Counted from the first letter of the stretch, positions 8,243 through 17,764 are shown. The stretch is DNA of 64,000 nt from Spirosoma telluris (GCA_003259005.1 QLII01000001.1:4480501-4544500), one strand, 5' to 3'. Notes: a model not told the origin generated them from the sequence alone. Numbers and translations: made by a program.

Positions 8243-8728
8243 ATGTTACCAAACTGGGAAGAAAGGCCCGTAGCTGTGGCTCATCTGCTTAACCCCGCCT
8301 TTTGTGGCGAAGTAATAAAACGTTGTATTACAGAATTTCAAAAAATCGACAAAATAGGATTATCTTTTCAGTTAAGTTTCCTTATTTTGCCCATAATTTT
8401 AAATAAAGATATTAGAGAAAGTTTACCTAAAACAAGTGGGAAAAATTTTATAACATGGATTGAAGAGAATCAAATATTAAAACAAGAATTACCTATATTA
8501 ATAACAAATGTTGTTCCATATACGAAAGAAGCTTTAATGTTTCTTTTGATGTACAAAATTGTTAAAATAAATGACAAGGGTTATTTTGAATCGATAACTA
8601 AAAATAAGCCTTTAACAGAAGAAAATGAAGTAGTAGAGTGTTACAAAAAGGCTGAATTATTAGGAAAATTATTTGCAAAAGCTGGCGCAAGCCAACTCAT
8701 TTTCATTAGCCTAGGCATTAAACCATAA
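8243..8728 (+). CDS. ABC-3C middle component
   Basis: 161 residues. The start MLPNWEERPVAVAHLLNPAFCG has the W-x-x-RP-x-E/V-x-A-x-LLNPAFC pattern of the three-component ABC system middle component, followed by a small helical domain. It lies 10 bases after the effector gene and 5 bases before the ATPase gene, so the three are certainly one transcript. Its proposed role is to couple the ATPase to the effector. Very A/T-rich. Confidence 0.8.
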   Translation: MLPNWEERPVAVAHLLNPAFCGEVIKRCITEFQKIDKIGLSFQLSFLILPIILNKDIRESLPKTSGKNFITWIEENQILKQELPILITNVVPYTKEALMFLLMYKIVKINDKGYFESITKNKPLTEENEVVECYKKAELLGKLFAKAGASQLIFISLGIKP

Positions 8729-8733
8729 AAATA

Positions 8734-10674
8734 ATGCAAATTCTTGACATCATTCTTTACAGTGAAAGTGGAAAACAAAGGACTTTATCATTTGATATCG
8801 GTAAAGTAAATATTATTACAGGTGATAGCAAAACAGGAAAAACGGCGATTATTGACATAGTTGATTATTGTTTGGGTAGTAGTGATTTCAAAATAGCAGA
8901 AGGAATAATTAAAGAATATGTTTGGTGGTTTGCTGTTAGATACCAACTCAAACAAGGGCAGATTTTAGTCGCCCGGCCTAACCCAATTAAGTACGAAAGG
9001 AGCGCATCAGACGTTTATTTTTTACAAGGTGACGTAGTTTCTATACCAAACTTTCGAGAATTAGAAAAAAATATTACTGTCGATATTTTGTTACAGAAAC
9101 TAGAAAATATTATTGGAATTGGGGAATATACACATCAGGTAGAAGGATACACACGACCAGATACACCTGTAACTTTTAAACATAGCAGATTTTATTGTTT
9201 TCAACCACAGACTGACATAGACCAAAGAGATTTTTTGTTTTATAATCAAAAAAAAGAATCTTGGGTTGAGCAGTCTATGAAAGATACCTTACCGTATTTT
9301 TTAGGAGCAGTTGAGACTGAGAGCGTGAAGCTTGAAAGACAACTTGCAGAAAAAAGAAGGAATTTAAATAGGCTAGAAAGGGAGTTTAAAGAAGCTCAAT
9401 CTGTCGTAGAAAAAACAATGGGTCAGGTATTTGAGCTAGTCAACGAAGCGAAGCAAGTAGGTCTAATCCAAATATCAGAAACTCCCAAAGATCGTGAAGA
9501 AGGCCTAAAAATGATTCAAACGATTTCGGAGAATGATGTTATTCAAGAACTACCTGATGCAGAAAATGAAGTTTTAATAAATTTGCAAGCTCAAAGAGAT
9601 ATAATAAGTAAAGAACTTTATGCTTTGCGGCAAAATATTAAAGATACCGAAAGTTATCAAAAAGAAACCCAAGGTTATGAAAGCGAAGTAAAATATCAAG
9701 CTTTAAGACTCGAAAGCATCAATATATATCCTAGGAATCAATCAGTTAATAATTCAATTTGCCCTTTATGTAATAATGTACTGGAGCAAAAAATTCCTAT
9801 TATCGAACAGATAGAAAGATCTTTATTGAGCTTACAAAACAACCTTGAATTTACTAAGAAAGAACAGCCAAAACTAAAACAATATATTGACAATTTGTAC
9901 AGACACCGTACAGATTTAAATACTCAATTACAGGAATTCGAGAAGAATATATCTGCAATATATAAGGAAAGAGGAGAAGCGCAAAGATTAAAAGATTTAA
10001 ATGTACGTAAAGGAAGAGTATTAGGTAGAATTAGTCTCTATCTTGAAAGTAAATTAGAGATAAACGACTTCTCAGAAACCCAGCAAAAAATTTCTTTACT
10101 TAAAAGCGAGATAAATAATTTACAAATTCTTCTAAGTGATGAAGAAAAGGATGATAGGCTTGAAAGTATACTTGATCAAATAAACGTTCAAATGACTTCT
10201 TGGTCAAAGGAATTAGACTTAGAATTCAAAGACAGAAGTATAAAATTTGACCTTAAAAAGCTAACTCTGTTTATTATTTCGCCTGAAAGAAAGATAAGAT
10301 TTGACCACACTGGAAGTGGCGAAAACTGGGTTTCGTATCACTTGTTAATCCATTTCGCATTACATAAATATTTTGCATTGAATCAGCGACCTACTCCCAA
10401 TTTCTTAATACTTGATCAAATGTCGCAAGCTTATTTCCCTCCCGAGAGAGATTTAAAAGGTACAGGCGAAGTAGAACAGAGTGAGGATGACAAGGCTATT
10501 AAACGGCTTTTTGATTTTGTGTTTAACCGTACAAAAGAGTTAGATGGGGGAATGCAAACTATTGTGATCGACCACGCCAAACTTAATGATGATAAGTTTA
10601 CGGAGGCAATAAAAGAAGAGTGGCGTAAAGGCAATAAGCTTGTACCAATGGATTGGATAACTGGAAATAAATAG
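8734..10674 (+). CDS. DUF3732 ABC/SMC-like ATPase of the ABC-3C system
   Basis: 646 residues. It begins with an ABC ATPase half: Walker A GDSKTGKT at residues 30-37. A long coiled coil follows with a zinc-hook-like CPLC (C343-x2-C346) near its apex, as in Rad50/SbcC-type proteins. The C-terminal half has a signature-like TGSGENWVS (about 525), Walker B LILDQ (about 554) and a switch histidine in IVIDH. This is the DUF3732 family that defines one class of ABC-3C systems. The predicted role is sensing invading nucleic acid or its intermediates and licensing the effector. The long A-rich runs here are intact, unlike many G/C runs elsewhere in the window. Confidence 0.85.
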   Translation: MQILDIILYSESGKQRTLSFDIGKVNIITGDSKTGKTAIIDIVDYCLGSSDFKIAEGIIKEYVWWFAVRYQLKQGQILVARPNPIKYERSASDVYFLQGDVVSIPNFRELEKNITVDILLQKLENIIGIGEYTHQVEGYTRPDTPVTFKHSRFYCFQPQTDIDQRDFLFYNQKKESWVEQSMKDTLPYFLGAVETESVKLERQLAEKRRNLNRLEREFKEAQSVVEKTMGQVFELVNEAKQVGLIQISETPKDREEGLKMIQTISENDVIQELPDAENEVLINLQAQRDIISKELYALRQNIKDTESYQKETQGYESEVKYQALRLESINIYPRNQSVNNSICPLCNNVLEQKIPIIEQIERSLLSLQNNLEFTKKEQPKLKQYIDNLYRHRTDLNTQLQEFEKNISAIYKERGEAQRLKDLNVRKGRVLGRISLYLESKLEINDFSETQQKISLLKSEINNLQILLSDEEKDDRLESILDQINVQMTSWSKELDLEFKDRSIKFDLKKLTLFIISPERKIRFDHTGSGENWVSYHLLIHFALHKYFALNQRPTPNFLILDQMSQAYFPPERDLKGTGEVEQSEDDKAIKRLFDFVFNRTKELDGGMQTIVIDHAKLNDDKFTEAIKEEWRKGNKLVPMDWITGNK

Positions 10675-10817
10675 AGGGAACAAATAGAATAGTGAAATAG
10701 GGCAGTATAGGCACAAATTGAGCTTCTTGCACCCTAGAAAAGCCCTGTTGATTAGCCTTTTCGCTGCACCTGGGTGCCAGCCCCAAATTCATGTTTAACC
10801 CCCAATTAGACGTTAGC

Positions 10818-10842
10818 AAGCAGGCAGGCAGCCTGCTTTTTT
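10818..10842 (+). terminator. Terminator after the ABC-3C operon
   Basis: AAGCAGGC / GCCTGCTT stem with a 5-base loop and T-run. It ends the AT-rich operon. The 140 bases between the ATPase stop and this hairpin show no gene. Confidence 0.75.
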
Positions 10843-10912
10843 ATGTGGTTTTGGCCCCTTCTATACCCTAATTTTCATTGCAATACTTGAACACGCTAAG
10901 TTTTATCTGGGG

Positions 10913-11127
10913 ATGGTGCTTGTGATGTTGCTGTTGATCATTCTGGCTCAGAAAATAAAAGTGGCATATCCGGTGTTGTTGGTGGTAGCTGGCCTTGCCA
11001 TTAGTTTTGTCCCCGGCGTACCGATGCTTAACATGGACCCTGAACTGATCTTCATTATCTTTTTACCATCACTATTGTACAAGGCCACCTACTCGCTAAC
11101 GTTTACGCTGCTTTACCAGCAATATTC
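10913..11127 (+). pseudogene. 5' remnant of a Na+/H+ (CPA1-type) antiporter gene
   Basis: The frame encodes the first two membrane segments of a monovalent cation:proton antiporter (AQKIKVAYPVLLVVAGL, then FVPGVPMLNMDPELIFIIF and LPSLLYKA). The protein then breaks off into unrelated sequence and the hairpin at 11128. Antiporters of this family exceed 400 residues, so this is a truncated piece. The start region also lacks a clean ATG upstream of the first helix. It lies inside the direct-repeat-bounded segment. Confidence 0.65.
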
Positions 11128-11180
11128 AAAAGCAAAAAGGCGTGCCACGGTTTGGAACCGTGGCACGCCTTTTTGCTTTT
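11128..11180. terminator. Very strong hairpin terminator downstream of the RND operon
   Basis: Perfect 25-bp inverted repeat (arms 11128-11152 and 11156-11180) with a 3-base loop, flanked by A- and T-runs so it works in both directions. It begins 7 bases after the stop of the RND pump gene on the minus strand. Confidence 0.88.
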
Positions 11181-11187
11181 GATAACC

Positions 11188-14100
11188 TCAAATCTCCGTT
11201 CCTTCCTCAATTGGTTCGGGAATGTGGTGGCCGGTTGAGTCCACTGGCGTTGGGCGTGGACGACGGCGATTCACAATATAGAATAAAGGCGGAATAATTA
11301 GTGGGGCGAAAAATAGCGTTGTCGTCAATCCTCCGATGATTACAGTAGCCAGCGGGCGCTGTACATCGGAACCAATACCACTCGAAATAGCTGCTGGTAC
11401 AAGGCCAATGATCGCGACAACCATGATGGCCATAATCGCCCGGAACTGCTCCTGGGCGGTTTCAATGGTAATCTCCAACAGCGACTTCGGATTATTGATC
11501 AGGTTACGATTCAAGGCCGATACCAGCAAGACACCCGCCATCACTGAAATTCCAAAAATCGACACAAAGCCGACACCTGCCGATACATTGAAGTTATAGC
11601 CCCGTAGCAATAAAGCGCCAATCCCGCCCGCCAGTGCGAATAGTAAGCAGGTCAGTGTAAGCAAGGTATCACGAACGTTGCCATACAGCATAAACAGGAA
11701 CAGAAATACGACCACAATCGTCAGGGGAATCGAGATGGCTAATTGCCCACCCGCCCGCTCAAGGTTTTCGTACTGACCGCCATAAATAACGCTGTAGCCT
11801 TCGGGGATTTTAACGTGCTGACGCACTTTCTCACTGATTTCTTTCACAAAACCACCCTGATCGCGCCCCCGAATATTCGTTCGGACTGTAACCATCCGTT
11901 TGCCGTTGATTCGGTAGATATTTGTCTGCCCCTGCACATAGCGAATGTCAGCCAGTTCATTCATCGGGATCAAAGCACCCGTTGCGGAGGGGACCTGTAA
12001 CAGGCGAATGGCATCAATGCTACCCCGGCTTTCGGGGGTAAAGCGAACAACAATGTCGTAGCGTTTGGCTTCGTCGTAAATAGAACCAATGGCTTTACCA
12101 CCAATGGCTGCTTCGATCATGTTCTCAATCTCGGCCACATTGATACCGTAACGTGCAGCAGCCGGTCGATTAATTTTAATAGCTAACTGATCCTGAGGAC
12201 CTTCCTGTTCGATATTTACGGATACCGCTCCATTCATTGCCTTCACGAGTGCAGCAATGCTGTCGGCTTTGGTACGCATCAGGGTCAAGTCATTCCCGAC
12301 TACAGAAATGGCTAAATCGGCGGCACTGCCTGTCACAATTTCCATCACCTGATCAATAATGGGCTGACCTGATGAGAAAAATGCACCCGGAAAGGCTTCC
12401 TGTAACTTACCCTGCATGGAACGCACGATCTCTTTCTTCGAGATCGTATCCGACCAGGTACTATAGTCCTTCAGGCCAATTAGAATTTCAGTACGATCGG
12501 TTGGGAAGGGATCGGTTCCGTCATCATTCCGGCCTGCCTGTGTGATCACAAAACTAACCGGCTTGTATTCGCTGATAATGTCCCGAATCTTGGGCGAAAT
12601 TTTCGCGTTTTCCTGAATGGTGATGCCCGATGGCATAAACGCCCGCATAAAAATAGACCCTTCATCGAGTTCGGGCAGGAACTCTGTACCGAGTTTTATA
12701 CCGAAGCCAATCATGATCAGCACAATCACCATTCCAATGCCTACAACCATACCGGGCACCTTCATTAACGTAGACTTGAGCAGCCACTGGTATCCACTCT
12801 CCAACGGCGATAGCAGGAAGTTTTTATGTTCTTTCAAAGGCTTGCCATTTGGCGCAAGCACCTTGCGAAAGGCAAATGAAATCAGGACTGGAATAACGGT
12901 TAAGGCGCAGATTAACGATCCGATTACGGCAAAGGACAACGTGAGTGCCATTGGGCTAAAGAGCTTCCCTTCAACCCGTTGCATCAGCAAAATAGGCATA
13001 TACGCCAGAATGATGATCGTGACCGAGAAGAAAATCTCCCGTGCTACTTCCCCCGCCGACTTGGCCGTGACATTCACAATGCCCTGATTCCGATCGGCAG
13101 GGCCAGACGCTCGATACCGCCTGATCAGATGCTCAGCCATGACGCTGGCGCCATCCACAATAATGCCGAAGTCGATGGCTCCCAATGAGAGAAGATTCGC
13201 TGGAATCCCGACCAGTTTCATCAGAATAAAGGCAAACAGCAGCGAAAAAGGAATCGTGACGGTGACCACCAAAGCCGCCCGCAAACTACCCAGAAATAAG
13301 ACGAGGAGAATGGCAACAATGGAAATACCTTCAATAAGCGTGTGGGCAACTGTTTCGAGCGAGTGGTCGATCAAAAAGCCCCGGTCGTAGAGCACCCGTA
13401 AATGCACACCTTTAGGTAACTCGCGTGCTTCCAGATCCGCAATTTTCTCCTTGAGTAATTCCAGCACTTCACTCGGGTTTTCGCCCCGGCGCAGCAACAC
13501 AATGCCTTCCGTTGCCCCAATTACATCCAGACTTTCGTCAGGAATTCGATACCCAAGAATACCCGATGGCGACGGCGGATTGATTTCAACACTGGCCACA
13601 TCGCGCAGTAATACCGGTACCCCTTCGTTGGCTTTCAAGACGATATGTTGCACATCATCAGGGGTTTTAAGTGCTCCTAAACCACGTACCGCAAATCCCT
13701 GTCCCCCCCTTGCAATAATATTACCACCCGTATTCTGGTTATTTTTCTGAACGGCATCGATCACCTCCTGCAAGGTCAGGTCATATTTCCGCAGTTTAGC
13801 CGGGTCCGGAATTACCTGAAACTGCTTAATGGGTCCCCCAAAGGTTGTCACATCGGCCAGTCCAGGAACTTGCAGCAATTGCGGAATAATAACCCAATCC
13901 TGCAAATCGCGCAATTGCATGGGCGTCATGCTTTCCGGTGCTTCGATCACATAGCGGTAAATCTCACCAACCGCCGTCGTCAGAGGAGCCAGTTCGGGCG
14001 AAACACCATCGGGTAGTTGCGCGCCCGTAAGCCGCTCCATTACCTGTTGGCGGGCAAAGTAATCCGTAACGGTCTCGTCGAAGTTTAGTTGAACGACAGA

Positions 14101-14370
14101 TAAACCGAAAATTGTCCGTGAACGACGATCCGTTACATGAGGCACGCTATTGAGTACCCGCTCAATGGGTATAGTCACCTGTTGCTCAACCTCCTCGGCT
14201 GCCCGGCCATCATATTTTGCAATGACGATGACGTTCGTATCGGCAATATCGGGGTAAGCTTCAATCTTCAGCAGTTTGAAGCACCACAACCCCAGACCCA
14301 TCACCGCCACAGCCAATCCGACTACGATCCAGCGATTTTTAAGGGAAAATGTTATTAGTTTCTGAATCAT
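11188..14370 (-). CDS. CusA/CzcA-family heavy-metal efflux RND pump
   Basis: About 1060 residues, full length for the heavy-metal efflux RND family. It exports metal ions from periplasm or cytoplasm across the outer membrane, driven by protons, as a trimer with the adaptor and channel encoded upstream. It begins MIQKLITFSLKNRWIVV (first membrane helix). Family features seen: GAIDFGIIVDGASVMAEH in transmembrane helix 4 (proton relay acidic residues) and a second set of helices after residue 860. I chose ATG 14370; the longer frame would need a TTG lying in a repeat. The last 41 bases are the direct repeat that reappears at 5697. It is the third gene of a three-gene operon. Metal specificity cannot be assigned. 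Confidence 0.88.
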   Translation of the reverse strand: MIQKLITFSLKNRWIVVGLAVAVMGLGLWCFKLLKIEAYPDIADTNVIVIAKYDGRAAEEVEQQVTIPIERVLNSVPHVTDRRSRTIFGLSVVQLNFDETVTDYFARQQVMERLTGAQLPDGVSPELAPLTTAVGEIYRYVIEAPESMTPMQLRDLQDWVIIPQLLQVPGLADVTTFGGPIKQFQVIPDPAKLRKYDLTLQEVIDAVQKNNQNTGGNIIARGGQGFAVRGLGALKTPDDVQHIVLKANEGVPVLLRDVASVEINPPSPSGILGYRIPDESLDVIGATEGIVLLRRGENPSEVLELLKEKIADLEARELPKGVHLRVLYDRGFLIDHSLETVAHTLIEGISIVAILLVLFLGSLRAALVVTVTIPFSLLFAFILMKLVGIPANLLSLGAIDFGIIVDGASVMAEHLIRRYRASGPADRNQGIVNVTAKSAGEVAREIFFSVTIIILAYMPILLMQRVEGKLFSPMALTLSFAVIGSLICALTVIPVLISFAFRKVLAPNGKPLKEHKNFLLSPLESGYQWLLKSTLMKVPGMVVGIGMVIVLIMIGFGIKLGTEFLPELDEGSIFMRAFMPSGITIQENAKISPKIRDIISEYKPVSFVITQAGRNDDGTDPFPTDRTEILIGLKDYSTWSDTISKKEIVRSMQGKLQEAFPGAFFSSGQPIIDQVMEIVTGSAADLAISVVGNDLTLMRTKADSIAALVKAMNGAVSVNIEQEGPQDQLAIKINRPAAARYGINVAEIENMIEAAIGGKAIGSIYDEAKRYDIVVRFTPESRGSIDAIRLLQVPSATGALIPMNELADIRYVQGQTNIYRINGKRMVTVRTNIRGRDQGGFVKEISEKVRQHVKIPEGYSVIYGGQYENLERAGGQLAISIPLTIVVVFLFLFMLYGNVRDTLLTLTCLLFALAGGIGALLLRGYNFNVSAGVGFVSIFGISVMAGVLLVSALNRNLINNPKSLLEITIETAQEQFRAIMAIMVVAIIGLVPAAISSGIGSDVQRPLATVIIGGLTTTLFFAPLIIPPLFYIVNRRRPRPTPVDSTGHHIPEPIEEGTEI
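11190..11230 (-). repeat. Right copy of the 41-bp direct repeat (in the intact RND pump gene)
   Basis: Exact match to 5697-5737. Here it forms the genuine last codons of the pump gene. Together the two copies bracket about 5.45 kb. Confidence 0.9.
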
Positions 14371-14376
14371 ATTTTT

Positions 14377-14480
14377 AATGGATAATGTAGAATGCAAAAT
14401 GTAAAATGACTACTGGCCTCATTACAAATCTCTCCCTCATTGATTTGTCATTATTCATTTTACATTCTACATTATTCATT
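14377..14480. repeat. Imperfect inverted repeat between adaptor and pump genes
   Basis: Arms around 14377-14408 and 14447-14480 share ATAATGTAGAATG and TAAAATGA blocks and can fold into a long imperfect hairpin. The vocabulary matches the hairpin at 5612-5690. Inside an operon it may lower pump expression relative to the upstream genes. Confidence 0.7.
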
Positions 14481-14486
14481 TCTTCT

Positions 14487-15446
14487 TTAGTACCCAAAAC
14501 TTAACCCTTTCAATTGCAACACATTGGCCGTCACGACCTTATCATTAACTTTCAAACCGCTTTGCACAACCACCCGATCATCCCGCTGCTGGCCCAGTTG
14601 TACCGCTCGTCGTTCAATGGATTGGGGTCCTGTTTGCACAAAGACATAATCACGACCCTGTACGGTTACGACGGCATCACGCGAGGTTGTCATGAAATTC
14701 CCTTCAGTAACCCCAAACTGCACAGTCGCAAACATACCTGCCTTGAGCCGCCCATCGGGGTTAGCAACCGATATGCGGAGTTTAATCTGACGGGTGGTGT
14801 TATCTACATAATCATTAACATTGTCAATCCGGCCCACAAATCGTTCGTTGGGGAAAGCGGTAAAATTGAGCGTACAAACCAGGCCCTGTCGAATACTACC
14901 AAACTGATTTTCAGGTATCTCACAAACAACCAGAATCGTGTTCGGGCGGGCAACACGCAATGCTTTCGGGTCAAATCCAGCCAGTTTCAGCGTGGCTTCA
15001 TCCGAGATAATGGCTGCTTCTTCATTGGCCAGCTGCGTTTGAGCCTCAATGACTTCTTTGCCTGATGCTGCCCCATGCGCCTGCAAGTCTTTTATTCGAT
15101 CCAGGTTCCCTTTCTGAGTTTGAATATTGTTTCTATGCTGCAAAATCGCCGTGTAGTTGTCTGACAAACCAGGATCATCGAACAGCACGAGCCGCTCTGA
15201 CGGTGTTTCAACGGAACGTACCACCATGGCCGCCACATGACCAGGGGCCGAGAAATCGGTGCGGATAGCGGCCAAGCGGGCAGGCTGGGTTGTAAACGGG
15301 CGCATCATGACCAAATCAGGAAACATAATACGAACACCGTCGGTGCTTATGGTCGGGCGTGGTATGGATTTGACCGCAGTTTTGGGTTTTTCCTGGCAAG
15401 CCATTGCCAGAAACACTAGCCCAATTAGTATAGGACGAAAAGTCAT
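14487..15446 (-). CDS. Periplasmic adaptor (membrane fusion) lipoprotein of the metal RND system
   Basis: 319 residues with a lipoprotein signal (LVFLAMAC, lipid-modified Cys at about 17). The middle has the helical hairpin (DNYTAILQHRNNIQTQKGN to QLANEEAAI) flanked by half-lipoyl-like strands, and the C-terminal beta-barrel and membrane-proximal domains end VNDKVVTANVLQLKG. It joins the RND pump to the outer-membrane channel. It starts three bases after the channel gene ends, and the pump gene follows after the hairpin repeat. No metal-binding Met-rich N-terminus is obvious apart from FPDLVMMRPF. Confidence 0.85.
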   Translation of the reverse strand: MTFRPILIGLVFLAMACQEKPKTAVKSIPRPTISTDGVRIMFPDLVMMRPFTTQPARLAAIRTDFSAPGHVAAMVVRSVETPSERLVLFDDPGLSDNYTAILQHRNNIQTQKGNLDRIKDLQAHGAASGKEVIEAQTQLANEEAAIISDEATLKLAGFDPKALRVARPNTILVVCEIPENQFGSIRQGLVCTLNFTAFPNERFVGRIDNVNDYVDNTTRQIKLRISVANPDGRLKAGMFATVQFGVTEGNFMTTSRDAVVTVQGRDYVFVQTGPQSIERRAVQLGQQRDDRVVVQSGLKVNDKVVTANVLQLKGLSFGY

Positions 15447-15449
15447 TTT

Positions 15450-16748
15450 TTAGTACTGATTGATCTGCCCGGTTGCAAACAGCAGCCGAACATAGTTTTG
15501 GCGGTAGGTATAAAGCGTCTGATAATAAGCCGTTTGCGTGTCGAACCAGGAGGTCTGTGCCTGAAGTAAGTCGATCAGGGTTGTGGCTCCGCGCAGATAG
15601 GCATAGCGAACAGATTCCAGCACGCGATCGGCATCACGTCGAATAACGGAGTATCGATCAATATTCTGGCGACTGATCATAAAGGACTGATAAGCTGTTT
15701 CAACTTCCGACCGAATTCGGGCCTGCACCAGCGCAGCCGCCTGCCCCGCCTGATCTTCCAACACCCGTGATTTCTGAATTTCGCCCTGATTTCGACTATA
15801 GACGGGAAGTTCAATCGTCAGAAATACACCCGCATACGGCACGGAATTCTGTGGGTTCCAGATTAACCCAGCTTCATTACGGGGCTTGGCTAACACCTGC
15901 TGCAAATCGACATTACGACGGGCCGATTCGATGTTTGCTTCCGCAACTTTCACATCTGTTCGGGTAGTAGAGGCCAGTCGAAATAAACTATCTGCCGAAG
16001 CATTTATCGTTGGATATAATCGCGATGGGATTGTAAAGTTCGGTTGAATGATGGAATCATTCATCGCCACGTTGATACTGTCGGTCGTTCCAAGTGCCAG
16101 GCGTAATTCATTTAACCGGTTGCTCAAATCCTGTTGGGCCGTACGGGTTTGAATGTCATATTGGTCCGAAATCAATTGCGTCCGGGTCAAATCGGTACTG
16201 GTGATGACCAGATCTTTAAGCCGCACTTTATTCAATTGAACCAGTGTATCGACGTTTGCTTTTGCACGTTGGAGCAGGGCCAGTTGAATACGGGCATACC
16301 AGGCATCGAGGTAGCGGTTGGCCGCGTCGAAGAGCACATTGCGTTCCGTTTCGGCTACACTCCGAATAGCCAGATTGGTGTTAGCTTCGGCAAATCGGTT
16401 ACGGTAAGTTCGCTTATGAAAAATGTCAAACTCTTTAGTCGCCTGCAACCAAAATTGCCGCCGTTGCCGATTCAAAACGCCCACATTTTCAGCACCTAGT
16501 GAAGGTACTCCCTGCGCTTGTGTCAATTGAAAAAGGGTCTGGTTATTAAGAATTGGATTCGGGCGTAAGTTCGCCGTGGTCTGATCTGCCTGCGCTACGT
16601 TGATGTTGAGCCGCTCAACCCGCAAAGCGGGGCTATTTGTCCGCACCTGTTGAAGAGTCTGCCGTAAGGTCAGCGTAGATTGTGCCGAAACAGGGAAACG
16701 AAACAGGCTTACAAACAACAGAGAATATGAGGCAATTTTTAACGTCAT
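15450..16748 (-). CDS. TolC/CusC-like outer-membrane efflux channel
   Basis: About 432 residues from MTLKIASYSLLF (ATG 16748), with a signal peptide ending near PVSAQ. The long helical repeats (LRQTLQQVRTNSPALRVERLN... and a second copy) and the QAQTSWFDTQTAYYQTLYTYRQ segment near the C-terminus are typical of the TolC/OEP family, which forms the trimeric exit duct. First gene of the operon channel-adaptor-pump, all leftward. Confidence 0.88.
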   Translation of the reverse strand: MTLKIASYSLLFVSLFRFPVSAQSTLTLRQTLQQVRTNSPALRVERLNINVAQADQTTANLRPNPILNNQTLFQLTQAQGVPSLGAENVGVLNRQRRQFWLQATKEFDIFHKRTYRNRFAEANTNLAIRSVAETERNVLFDAANRYLDAWYARIQLALLQRAKANVDTLVQLNKVRLKDLVITSTDLTRTQLISDQYDIQTRTAQQDLSNRLNELRLALGTTDSINVAMNDSIIQPNFTIPSRLYPTINASADSLFRLASTTRTDVKVAEANIESARRNVDLQQVLAKPRNEAGLIWNPQNSVPYAGVFLTIELPVYSRNQGEIQKSRVLEDQAGQAAALVQARIRSEVETAYQSFMISRQNIDRYSVIRRDADRVLESVRYAYLRGATTLIDLLQAQTSWFDTQTAYYQTLYTYRQNYVRLLFATGQINQY

Positions 16749-17008
16749 TCGCTTTATTAAGAACAGAACAAAGTAACAATCCAACGGCTCTAATACCGCA
16801 AAACCTCAATTAAAAGGTAGTTAAATATACTTAACGAGCGTTCGTAGAATGTTGAAAATGGGGCAGATGTTGCCTATATATAAAAAGCTACCTATCAGTT
16901 AATACCTACTGTTGATCTTATGTAATACTACTTATTTCTGAACCAGCGTCCTTACTATTTCACGAAACAATCCCCTTCCGAATCAAAACACAACCACCAA
17001 CCGTAGCT
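16749..17008. other. Divergent intergenic region (efflux operon / amidase)
   Basis: 260 bases between divergently read genes, so it must hold both promoters. I see no clear TTTG-N19-TAnnTTTG pair and no operator-like palindrome. Confidence 0.5.
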
Positions 17009-17677
17009 ATGAAATACCTTTCCCCTATCCTGGCCTTTGTCGCCTTTCTGCTTTTAAACGCCTGTGCTAAACCCACCTTCCGGCTCATTGATAAACCCAT
17101 TATTTTCGATGAAGAGCGTAAACAACTTTCGCTCGAATACCTGGCAAAACGGCATGGCATTCAGCAGCAACAGCCATACATCAAACCAAAAATGATTGTG
17201 CTTCACTGGACCGCCGTTCCCACGCTTGAAGCAACGTTCGATATTTTCAATCCATCCCTATTACCCGGCCGGCCCGATCTTCAAAAAGCTAGTCGATTAA
17301 ATACATCCGTACCCTTTCTGGTCGACCGGGATGGTACCATTTTTCGATTACTTCCCGATACGACTTTCGCCCGCCATTGCATTGGCCTGAACTACTGTGC
17401 GATTGGTATCGAAAATATTGGCAATAATGATTTGACGAAAGCCCAGATGAAAGCCAATGTGCAACTGGTACGTTATTTGAAACGGCATTACAAAGGCATC
17501 GAATACCTGATTGGTCATTATGAGTATAAAGACTTTATTGGTACGCCGATCTGGAAAGAAACCGATCCCAATTACCTGACCGGAAAAATCGACCCCGGCA
17601 AATCGTTTATGCGGAAAGTCAGGAGTCGGGTAAAAGATCTCCACCTGAAGGGAAGTCCTGGCCTGGGCGGTGAATAG
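17009..17677 (+). CDS. N-acetylmuramoyl-L-alanine amidase lipoprotein (Amidase_2 fold)
   Basis: 222 residues with a lipoprotein signal (LLLNAC, Cys19). It should cleave the amide bond between N-acetylmuramic acid and the stem peptide of peptidoglycan in the periplasm. Zinc ligands by family comparison: H66 in VLHWTA, H170 in LIGHYEY and D195 in KIDPGKSF. The central block FLVDRDGTIFRLLPD and the AIGIENIG segment are typical of AmpD/PGRP-like amidases. Single gene. Confidence 0.87.
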   Translation: MKYLSPILAFVAFLLLNACAKPTFRLIDKPIIFDEERKQLSLEYLAKRHGIQQQQPYIKPKMIVLHWTAVPTLEATFDIFNPSLLPGRPDLQKASRLNTSVPFLVDRDGTIFRLLPDTTFARHCIGLNYCAIGIENIGNNDLTKAQMKANVQLVRYLKRHYKGIEYLIGHYEYKDFIGTPIWKETDPNYLTGKIDPGKSFMRKVRSRVKDLHLKGSPGLGGE

Positions 17678-17764
17678 AGTTAGGCTGGTTAAGTCCAGGT
17701 TTGTTCGCTTTCTGACCATTATGAGGCTATGTAGGACCTTTAGCCGAAAAAGCCAAGAGAGACT

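Noticed and set aside
11336..13750. Several long ORFs on the plus strand opposite the RND pump gene
   Set aside because: They are antisense shadows of a well-conserved 1060-codon gene, with no start signals or family motifs.
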